Source: Gemmatimonadota bacterium
GTDB taxonomy: Bacteria; Gemmatimonadota; Gemmatimonadetes; Longimicrobiales; Gaopeijiaceae
Assembly: GCA_018678395.1 (NCBI GenBank)
Contig: JAHHMJ010000548.1
Location: 1 to 10,350 of the forward strand
Reading direction: 5' to 3'
Length of the DNA stretch: 10,350 nt
Within the stretch, counting starts at the first letter, position 1; each line of letters begins with the position of its first letter. Below the pieces are notes generated by a model. That model ran no database searches, was not told the DNA's origin, and saw only the letters and a program-made list of their open reading frames with translations. The translations under genes and the position numbers were made by a program. Positions 1-6,185 of this stretch are shown here, piece by piece.

Positions 1-1
1 G

Positions 2-685
2 GGCGATCGTCCCCCGCCCGCATCGATGCGCTGCCTCCTGTTGGGAGGAGCGCGCACGCCCCCGGCGCTCGTCCGACGCGCGACCGGACACGGTTGGCCG
101 ATCGCCCTGTCCTACGGTCTCACCGAGGCGACCTCGCAGGTTGCGACCGCCACGCCGAGCGAGGTCGCAATGGACGCCGAGACCCTGGGACGCCCTCTGC
201 GCGGCGTGGCGGTGCGGATCGCGGATTCGGGCGAGATCCTGGTCCGCGGCCCCACGGTGTCGCCCGGCACGCTCGACGGCGTGCCTCTCGCCGACGCGGA
301 CGGTTGGCTCGCGACGGGCGACCTCGGAGAACTCGACGGCGCCGGGCGTCTGCGCGTCACCGGACGCCGCACGGATCGCATCATGACGGGGGGAGTCACC
401 GTCGACGCACACGAGGTCGCCGACGTGCTGCGCACGCACCCCGGCGTCGCCGACGTCCACGTGTTCGGGCGACCGGACCCGACCTGGGGTGAGGCCGTCG
501 TGGCCCTCGTGGCAGTCGGTGAGAATCGCGAGCCCGACCCCGATACGCTACGGGAGTGGCTGCGGCCCCGCCTGTCCGGGCCCAAGCGCCCGAAGGCGAT
601 CGCCGTCGTCGATCACCTGCCTCGGAATCCGAACGGCAAGATCGATCGCACGGCGGCTCGGGCGCTGTTGGATCCAGAGAAGTAG
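2..685 (+). CDS. menE: o-succinylbenzoate-CoA ligase (MenE), C-terminal part, cut by the left window edge
   Basis: This enzyme activates o-succinylbenzoate with ATP and CoA in the menaquinone pathway, in the cytoplasm. The frame is open from base 2, so 227 residues are visible, about half of a usual MenE of roughly 450. The ATG at 26 sits inside the conserved stretch before LLGGA and is an internal Met, not the start. Counting from base 2, the adenylate-forming signatures are YGLTEATSQVAT at about 38-49, TGDL at about 105-108 (Asp107 expected to bind the ribose), the hinge GRRTDRIMTGG at about 121-131, and NPNGKIDR near 209-216, where Lys213 is the expected catalytic lysine. The YGLTEATSQ form and the menF/menD genes facing it point to MenE rather than a general acyl-CoA ligase. 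The C-terminal domain looks intact. Confidence 0.92.
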   Translation, partial: GDRPPPASMRCLLLGGARTPPALVRRATGHGWPIALSYGLTEATSQVATATPSEVAMDAETLGRPLRGVAVRIADSGEILVRGPTVSPGTLDGVPLADADGWLATGDLGELDGAGRLRVTGRRTDRIMTGGVTVDAHEVADVLRTHPGVADVHVFGRPDPTWGEAVVALVAVGENREPDPDTLREWLRPRLSGPKRPKAIAVVDHLPRNPNGKIDRTAARALLDPEK

Positions 686-691
686 CGCGGC

Positions 692-708
692 CCGGACGAG
701 CGGTCCGG
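692..708 (+). terminator. GC hairpin just after menE, possible terminator without a U-tract
   Basis: A perfect 6-base inverted repeat, CCGGAC (692-697) and GTCCGG (703-708), encloses a 5-base loop. It begins 7 bases after the menE stop. The element overlaps a direct repeat, CCGGACGAGCG at 692-702 and again at 705-715. No T-run follows, so it is not a canonical Rho-independent terminator. It could act as a pause or RNA-stability element, or be chance in GC-rich DNA. Confidence 0.25.
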
Positions 709-801
709 ACGAGCGACCCGACCCGCCCCGCCACCCGCCGGCCCACGTCGGGACGCAAACGCCCATCGGATCCCCCGGGCGGACGAGGGGTTCTGCCGGC
801 C

Positions 802-1269
802 ATGGATGATCAACGATACCGCACGATCCTGTCGCACTGGGCCGCGACGGTCTCCGTCCTCGCGGTCCGGGGCGACGATCGCGTGTACGGTACCACCGCC
901 ACGTCGTTCACACCGGTCGCGGCCAAGCCGCCGACCGTGCTCGTGTCCCTCGGCCCGAACGCGCAGGTACGGCCGTTCCTCGACGTGGGGGCGACCTTCG
1001 TCGTGAACATGCTGGACGAGGAGCAGTCCCGACTCGCCGCGGTCTACGCCGACTCGTTCCCCGTCGGCCCGTCCCCCTTCCCTGCGGAGGGTCCCCCCGT
1101 GATGGAGCGGGCCCTGGCGCACCTCGTCTGTACCGTCACTCGAACCGTCGACGCGGACGGCAGTGCGCTCCTCGTTCTGGCCCGCGTGGTGGACGGGGAC
1201 GTCCGCGACGGGTCCCACCCTTTGTTGTGGTTCCGGCGGGGCACCGCCCGGGTGGCACAGGACGGCTGA
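802..1269 (+). CDS. flavin-reductase-like FMN-binding protein (PF01613 / DIM6-NTAB type)
   Basis: A 155-residue protein resembling the short flavin reductases that supply reduced flavin to a partner oxygenase, or that use bound FMN themselves. A family-like stretch runs from about residue 29: GTTATSFTPVAAKPPTVLVS, then the RPFLDVGATFVVNML segment (about 57-71), and a C-terminal HPLLWFRRG strand (about 139-147) typical of the split-barrel fold. The frame is open further upstream, but similarity begins at ATG 802, which has a GAGGGG Shine-Dalgarno-like run at 785-790 (spacing rather long, 11 bases). It lies 116 bases after menE on the same strand and converges on menD. The substrate cannot be told from the sequence. 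A role with quinones is only suggested by position. Confidence 0.83.
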   Translation: MDDQRYRTILSHWAATVSVLAVRGDDRVYGTTATSFTPVAAKPPTVLVSLGPNAQVRPFLDVGATFVVNMLDEEQSRLAAVYADSFPVGPSPFPAEGPPVMERALAHLVCTVTRTVDADGSALLVLARVVDGDVRDGSHPLLWFRRGTARVAQDG

Positions 1270-1277
1270 TCCGGCCT

Positions 1278-1294
1278 CGGACCGCCGGGGTCCG
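1278..1294. terminator. GC hairpin between the convergent flavin-reductase and menD genes
   Basis: A perfect 6-base inverted repeat, CGGACC (1278-1283) and GGTCCG (1289-1294), has a 5-base loop. It sits in the 42-base gap between the flavin-reductase stop and the frameshift-corrected menD stop, where a bidirectional terminator would be expected. There is no T-run on either strand, so the call rests on position and symmetry only. Confidence 0.3.
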
Positions 1295-1311
1295 CGCCGG
1301 GAGCCGGGGTC

Positions 1312-3109
1312 CTACGCGCCCGAGAGCGCCTGCCGCGCAGCCTCCTGCGCGCGCCGTGCGGCGGATTCGTGGCCGCGCCGGTTCTCGTCCCGATCCGAAC
1401 GCACCTCGATGACCCGGGTGTGTCCGACCTCGAGCGCGACGCACCTCGCTCTCCAGATTCGCCGCCGGAACGACCGCGTGCGGCACCCCGTAGAGGGCCG
1501 CACCGTGTTGGAGATCCACGCCGTGCGGCGTGGCGAAGAAGGGCGTGAAGGCCGGTTCGTGCTCCCGGATGGGCAGCATGTGGAAGATGCCCCCTCCGTC
1601 GTTGTTCACGACGACGAACACGACCGCCGCGTCGGCCTCGCGGGCGGCCAGGAGGCCGTTCACGTCGTGAAGGAAGGCGAGGTCACCCACCAGCGCGACG
1701 GCGGTCGTCTCGGATCCCGCCGCAGCGCCCAGTGCCGTCGAGACGATCCCGTCGATCCCGCTCGCTCCCCGGTTGCCGTAGACCCTCGCGGCACCCGCCG
1801 CAGGCCCGCCATACCCGTCGAGATCGCGCACCGGCATGGAGCTGGAGACGAAGAGCGTACCGTCCTCCGGGAGCGCCCGGAGCACCGCTCGCGCGAGTCG
1901 TCCCTCGTGTGCGCCCTCCACTCCCTCCCGCGCCGCGTCGAGCGAGGTGCGGACGGCATCGTCCACGACCGACCAGCGGTCGGTCCAGGTCCGATCGGCG
2001 AGAGGGCGCAGCGACCCGACGAGCCGACCGACCGTGTCCACGGCGCACGCCTGGACGACCCGATCGGCCCGCGCCAGGTGGTCCTTCCAACGGCGCCCGG
2101 CGTCGACGACGACATGCTCCGCACCGGAGTGCCGATCCATCCACGCCAGGAGCGGTGCCGAGGTCGGGGCCGCACCCACCCGCACGATCGCGTCGGGCTC
2201 CAGGGCATCTCCCACGTCGCGGGCTCGCAGGAAGAGATCGTACGCCGTGCAGGCCGGGGTGCCGTCGTCCGTCCCGTAGCGAGCACCCGAGAGCGGGTCG
2301 GCCAGCAGAGGCGGGCCCCACGCTCGAGCCAGCCCGCGCAGCGCCGGCCCGAGGGCCTCGCTGTCCGGATGCGGCCCCGCCACGATCACCGGTCGCGTGA
2401 AGCTCGCGAGATGCTCGGCCAGCGCGCCCAGTTCGTCGTCGGACAGGCGGGGGCGGCGCACGGTGACGCGCGTCCACGGTGAGCCGTCGCGGCGTCCCGT
2501 ACGGCCTTCGTCCGCGTACTCGGGGTGCGGCTCGGTCGCGTCGTCAACCCGGCCACCGTCGACCCGGACGGGCTCGAGCGGCTTCGCGTAGGGCAGGTTC
2601 AGATGCACGGGCCCGGCCGGCAGCCCGCGAGCCAGCCCGACCGCGCGGCAGGCCGCCACCCGGAGATGCCGCAGAGACGCGTCGTCCACCGATGGGGCCG
2701 GGAGTTCGGCGGCCCACACCGGATAGGACCCGAAGATCGAGCGCTGGTCGATGACCTGATTCGCGTCGGCATCGCGCAGCCGCCCGGGACGGTCCGCCGT
2801 CAGCAGCAGCAGTGGGGTCTCGGATGCAGCGGCCTCGACCACCGCAGGCAGGAGATTCGCGACCGCCGTTCCCGACGTCGTCAGCACCGCCGCCGGCCGG
2901 CCGGATGCCTTACCCAGCCCCAGGGCGAAGAACGAGGCGGAGCGTTCGTCCAGGAAGACGCGCACGCGGAGCCGCCCGGCCTCGCGGGCCTCCGCGGCCG
3001 CGAGCACGACCGGGGTCGAGCGTGAGCCCGGGGCGAGACACAGGTCCGACACGCCCGACCGGATCAGTTCGTCCACCAGGACCCGGGCGTGGATGGTGTT
3101 GGGGTTCAC
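1312..3109 (-). CDS. menD: SEPHCHC synthase (MenD), with an apparent frameshift near the 3' end
   Basis: MenD is a thiamine-diphosphate enzyme that joins 2-oxoglutarate and isochorismate to form SEPHCHC, the first committed step to menaquinone. I start it at GTG 3109, giving MNPNTIHARVLVDELI, because this GTG overlaps the menF stop as GTGA and homology begins there. Residues seen: APGSRSTP at 26-33, Glu55 in DERSASFF (the expected ThDP-activating Glu, same number as in E. coli), TTSGTAVANL at 77-86, and the ThDP/Mg motif from GDLAF (475-479) to VNNDGGGIF (501-509). After residue 558 (base 1436) the frame becomes arginine/proline-rich and runs on to 1136. The expected C-terminus (LEVGHTRVIEVRSDRDEN) lies in another frame from base 1434 to the TAG at 1312. 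Restoring two bases near 1435 gives RRAL and a 599-residue protein of normal length. This may be an assembly error or a real mutation. Confidence 0.93.
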
Positions 3110-4422
3110 CTGTCGCCCGTCTGTGTCAACTGCGCCCCACGAGCCTCGAGCGCGCGAAGCACCGGCTGGAACTTGATCCCGGTCTCGTCCCACTCACCCT
3201 GAGCGCTGGACCCGTCGACGATGCCCGCCCCCGCGAAGAGCCGCCAGCGGCGGCCGTCCCCGACCGCAGTCCGCAGCGCCGGAACGAAATGACCGTCACC
3301 GTCGGTGGCGAACCACCCCACCGGCCCCGCGTACCAACCGCGGTCGAACGGTTCCTCGCGCTGCAACAGCTCTAGGGCCGCGTCCCGGGGGACCCCGCAC
3401 ACCGCCGGCGTAGGGTGGAGAGCCTCGACCATGTCGAGCACGTGCCGATCGGCAGGCACGCGAGCCCGGATCTCGGTTTCGAGGTGCTGAATCCGGGCCA
3501 GCGTCAGCACGTGCGGGTTCTCGCCGGCCCGGATGTCGGTCGCCACCCCGCCCAGTCGCTCCACCATCTCGTCGACCACCCAACGGTGCTCCGCGCGGTC
3601 TTTCTCGCTGGCGAGCAGCTGTTCGGCCAGGCTCCGGCGCTCCGCGGCATCGCGCCCGACACCCACCGAGCCGGCGACCGCCGTCGCATGGAAGATGCCG
3701 GCCCGAACCGTCGCGAGGGCCTCGGGAGCGGCGCCGACCAGTGCCCGACCGGCTCGCGGCTCGAAGAAGAACACGTGGGTCCCGGGATTCCGGACCCACA
3801 GCGTCTCGGTGAGATCGACGGGTCCGATGGTCGCCTCGAGGTCGACGTCGAGCGTCCGGGCCAGGACGGCCTTCGAGACCGAACCTTCGCCGATCGCGGC
3901 GAGGACCGCCTGAACGGCCTCTCCCCAGGCGTCGCGGCGGGTCGCCGTTACGGTCCCATGGATCGGCGCCGTTCCCGCGATATCGGCGGCCTTTTCGAGC
4001 GACTCGGCGAGCGCTCCGACCTGCGCCTCGAGTCGGCGCTGCGCCGTACCCACCTCGGCGGCGGGGACCAGAGCCTGCACTCGGAGTCGTCCGGAACCGG
4101 AAGCGTCACCCGTCAGCTCGGCGACCGGGAGGTGGAACGCCCCCGGGGCGAAGTAGTCCCAGGCGCCTTCGGGATGGTGGTCCTCTCGGAAGGCGAACCC
4201 ACCGTAGAGCCGGACCCGCACCCCTTCGGGCGCCTGCGGTATCTGCGCGGCGAGTTCCCGGATCCTCGCGAACCGACGGGCGCCGCGTCCCACGATGACC
4301 GACGCCATCCCGCGGTGGGCGACCCACCGTTCTCCCCGAGCCCAGAAGCCCCGCGGCTCTCCCTCGGCGGCCCGCAGGAAACCCCACGGCAGCACACCAC
4401 GAACCGGGACCGTCGCGGTCAC
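3106..4422 (-). CDS. menF: isochorismate synthase (MenF)
   Basis: It converts chorismate to isochorismate, opening the menaquinone branch, and is a soluble 438-residue protein of usual size. The chorismate-binding domain fills about residues 160-425. Visible landmarks are GSVSKAVLAR (180-189) with Lys184, and GAAPEAL (230-236) with Glu234. Their 50-residue spacing matches the water-activating Lys and acid Glu of E. coli MenF (190/240) and EntC (147/197). Further on are ATAVAGSVGVG (246-256), ASEKDRAEH (271-279), HLETEI (313-318), ALHPTPAVCGVPR (334-346) and the metal-site region GEWDETGIKFQP (409-420). GTG 4422 is the only ATG/GTG/TTG start upstream before the in-frame stop at 4579-4581, and it has no clear Shine-Dalgarno. 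The 3' end overlaps menD by 4 bases, implying translational coupling. The menD partner and MenF-like spacing favour menaquinone over siderophore use. Confidence 0.93.
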   Translation of the reverse strand: MTATVPVRGVLPWGFLRAAEGEPRGFWARGERWVAHRGMASVIVGRGARRFARIRELAAQIPQAPEGVRVRLYGGFAFREDHHPEGAWDYFAPGAFHLPVAELTGDASGSGRLRVQALVPAAEVGTAQRRLEAQVGALAESLEKAADIAGTAPIHGTVTATRRDAWGEAVQAVLAAIGEGSVSKAVLARTLDVDLEATIGPVDLTETLWVRNPGTHVFFFEPRAGRALVGAAPEALATVRAGIFHATAVAGSVGVGRDAAERRSLAEQLLASEKDRAEHRWVVDEMVERLGGVATDIRAGENPHVLTLARIQHLETEIRARVPADRHVLDMVEALHPTPAVCGVPRDAALELLQREEPFDRGWYAGPVGWFATDGDGHFVPALRTAVGDGRRWRLFAGAGIVDGSSAQGEWDETGIKFQPVLRALEARGAQLTQTGDR

Positions 4423-4538
4423 CAGTCGGGTCTGCGTCGCGCCCTGTACCGGGCCGACGGAGGGGTGTACGGCAGAGAAGTGAATGACGGTCGGGCGTGG
4501 GAGGAGACGATCTCCGGGCGACAGCCCGCGAGCCTTCC

Positions 4539-4544
4539 AATATA
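4539..4544 (-). promoter_or_regulatory. possible -10 element upstream of menF
   Basis: On the minus strand TATATT stands out as an AT-rich island in very GC-rich DNA, about 115 bases upstream of the menF GTG. No convincing TTGACA-like -35 lies 16-18 bases before it. An imperfect palindrome (ATCGG-AC-CCGAT, 4547-4558) lies immediately upstream and could be an operator. This is a weak call from composition and position only. Confidence 0.22.
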
Positions 4545-4616
4545 GGATCGGACCCGATACACCCAGAAGAACCGGAGGTTACTCCCGCATCACCTCGTGG
4601 TCGGCCCGCCCCGCGC

Positions 4617-5081
4617 TCACCCCGGGTCCACCACCTGGAGTTCGACCTCGAAGCCCTCTTCTTCATCGGCGATCGCGCGGCTCTGGTCGATCCAGAGGTC
4701 GACGGGGTATCCGAGGGTCGCGTGGTAGGTCACGCGCACCTCGTCCGCGCTCTCGCGCAGCGCTCGGTCGACACGGTCGAAGAGCTCGTCGACCGTCGGG
4801 TAGTACTGAGCGATCTCGGCGGCGACCGGTGCGGGCGTCCCGTCGGACACGTACAGTACCGCGACACGCTCCCCGCCCCGGACGACGACCGTGACGTCGA
4901 TCGGCGTCCAGCAGAAGCACAGACGGCGCATGGCGAGGTCGTAGTCGTCGATCGCCGCGCGCTCCCAGGCGGCCCGGGCACGCCGGAGGTCGTCGACGGC
5001 ATCGTCGGTCCCGGCTTCGAGAATTCCGCAGCCCGCAGTCCACGTGATGGACGCGAGGACGATCAACATTCGCAACGACAT
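4617..5081 (-). CDS. small lipoprotein with a DUF6174-like domain
   Basis: A 154-residue predicted lipoprotein of unknown function. The frame is open further upstream, but ATG 5081 gives a good signal peptide, MSLRMLIVLASITWTAGC, with lipobox TAGC and Cys18 as the lipidated residue. An AGGTGAG Shine-Dalgarno lies just before this ATG. The mature part follows the DUF6174 pattern as I recall it: a W..A..DDY start (about 39-47), a Cys-Phe-Cys pair (55-57), a beta strand with VTVVVRGGERVAVLYVSDG (63-81), the helix TVDELFDRVDRAL (96-108), and a closing VTYHATLGYP (117-126) with an acidic tail. It reads away from the propeller operon and is on the same strand as menF, about 194 bases upstream. The tandem cysteines may form a disulfide or bind a ligand; this is inference. 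Confidence 0.78.
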   Translation of the reverse strand: MSLRMLIVLASITWTAGCGILEAGTDDAVDDLRRARAAWERAAIDDYDLAMRRLCFCWTPIDVTVVVRGGERVAVLYVSDGTPAPVAAEIAQYYPTVDELFDRVDRALRESADEVRVTYHATLGYPVDLWIDQSRAIADEEEGFEVELQVVDPG

Positions 5082-5157
5082 GGTCTCACCTGCGACATCG
5101 GTTCGGGGATCCTCCCCGGGCATCCCCCGTATGACCAACGATCGACCGCTCGCCGCC

Positions 5158-5196
5158 GTGACGGGAGAGCCCCCTTCCCGGGCGCTCTCCCGACAC
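5158..5196. repeat. 39-base imperfect inverted repeat in the divergent promoter region
   Basis: The core arms CGGGAGAGC (5162-5170) and GCTCTCCCG (5184-5192) are a perfect 9-base match. The pairing continues outward past one mismatch (GTG 5158-5160 with CAC 5194-5196) and inward past another (CCC 5172-5174 with GGG 5180-5182), leaving a 5-base loop. It sits 39-77 bases before the start of the propeller-lipoprotein gene and also upstream of the divergent DUF6174-like gene. It could be an operator, or a hairpin in the 5' untranslated RNA of the plus-strand operon. A terminator role is unlikely because both flanking genes read away from it. Confidence 0.6.
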
Positions 5197-5234
5197 ACGT
5201 CTTCTCGCAACGCACTTCTCTTTCGGAGACCTCG

Positions 5235-6185
5235 ATGATCCGACCGTCTCTCGCCCACTTCGCTCTCTTGAGCTCTCTGCTTCTGGCCGCTTGCGGTGGA
5301 GACGAACCCGCCGCCGACGCGTCGTCCGGCGGCGCGGAGTCCCTCCCGGCCGACGTGGTGACCGGAGTCCCGGAGGGCACGGACGTGTGGTTGGCCGAGA
5401 TCTTCGAGGTCGTCGGCGGCGGGTACACGATCGACGAGGCCCGCGATCTCACCAGCCGCCCCGGCTACGACAATCAGCCTGCGTTCGGGAGCGACGGAAC
5501 GCTCTACTTCGTACAGCAGGAGGGTGTGCGCACCGACATCTGGAGTTGGGATCGGGGAACCGACATCAAGAGCCGCCTGACTTCCACCCCGGACGAGAGC
5601 GAGTACTCTCCCACGCCGATGCCGATGGGTCAGGGCATCAGCATGATCAAGGTCGAGGCCGACTCCACCCAGCGACTCTGGGCCGTCGACGTGGACGGCT
5701 CACGGCCGCGCGTGCTGCTGGACGACGTTCAGCCGGTGGGATACCACGCCTGGTTCGACGCCGAGACGGTCGCGCTGTACGTGCTGGGGCAGCCGGCGAC
5801 GCTCCAGATCGCGAATGTGACGACCGGTGACGTGCGCACCGTCGCCGACAACATCGGACGGTCGCTGCAGACGGTGCCCGGCCGCCGGGCGGTATCGTAC
5901 GCGCAGATCGGCGCCGACGGCAGCTCGACGATTCGGGTTTGGGACCTCGACGCGGATGCCGCTTCCGATCTCGCTCCCTCGGTCGAGGGGGGGGAGTTCC
6001 ACGCGTGGACCCCCGACGGGATGCTCCTCCAGGGCGTCGGAAGCCGGATCTGGGCGTGGACGGACGGCGAGTGGACCGCGATCGGCGACTTCTCGGAGCT
6101 CGGCCAGGTCGTCTCCCGGCTGGCCGTGGATGGCTCGGGCACCATCGCGATCGTCGCCGAGCCGGCCGCGGGAGGTGAGGGATGA
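5235..6185 (+). CDS. TolB/PD40-like beta-propeller lipoprotein
   Basis: A 316-residue predicted lipoprotein. ATG 5235 is preceded by CGGAG at 5224-5228 and gives the signal MIRPSLAHFALLSSLLLAAC, with Cys20 lipidated and Gly at +2, which fits outer-membrane sorting. A Gly/Ala/Ser-rich linker follows. From about residue 70 there are WD40-like/PD40 blades of the TolB type, for example YDNQPAFGSDGTLYFVQQEG, then TDIWSWD, a STQRLWAVDVDGSRPRVLL blade, and later TIRVWDLD and SRIWAWTDGEW blades. No catalytic residues are evident, so a scaffold or ligand-binding role is likely. The stop overlaps the next gene's ATG (ATGA), so the two products are probably made together. A run of eight G (5987-5994) lies inside the gene. 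Confidence 0.8.
   Translation: MIRPSLAHFALLSSLLLAACGGDEPAADASSGGAESLPADVVTGVPEGTDVWLAEIFEVVGGGYTIDEARDLTSRPGYDNQPAFGSDGTLYFVQQEGVRTDIWSWDRGTDIKSRLTSTPDESEYSPTPMPMGQGISMIKVEADSTQRLWAVDVDGSRPRVLLDDVQPVGYHAWFDAETVALYVLGQPATLQIANVTTGDVRTVADNIGRSLQTVPGRRAVSYAQIGADGSSTIRVWDLDADAASDLAPSVEGGEFHAWTPDGMLLQGVGSRIWAWTDGEWTAIGDFSELGQVVSRLAVDGSGTIAIVAEPAAGGEG
6171..6180 (+). promoter_or_regulatory. strong Shine-Dalgarno for the Ig/LVIVD gene, inside the upstream coding sequence
   Basis: GGAGGTGAGG lies immediately before the ATG at 6182, within the last codons of the propeller-lipoprotein gene. With the ATGA stop/start overlap it fixes the start of the downstream gene and argues for coupled translation. 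It is the best ribosome-binding site in the window. Confidence 0.8.

Noticed and set aside
1136..1311. Continuation of the menD frame past the frameshift, antisense to the flavin-reductase gene.
   Set aside because: The translation is low-complexity Arg/Pro/Gly with no family signal, and the true MenD C-terminus is in another frame.
1163..2482. A 439-codon open frame on the plus strand antisense to menD.
   Set aside because: Its product is Arg/Pro/His-rich with no domain, while the opposite strand has clear MenD motifs. It is a GC-driven shadow.
3415..4545. A 376-codon plus-strand open frame antisense to menF.
   Set aside because: No recognisable domain. It mirrors the strong coding frame of isochorismate synthase.
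5104..5118. Small hairpin CGGGGA-TCC-TCCCCG in the divergent promoter region.
   Set aside because: A 3-base loop and short GC stem are likely by chance. There is no T-run and no role fits.
4497..5234. Upstream extension of the propeller-lipoprotein frame.
   Set aside because: It is antisense to the DUF6174-like gene, and the lipoprotein signal with ribosome-binding site begins at ATG 5235.
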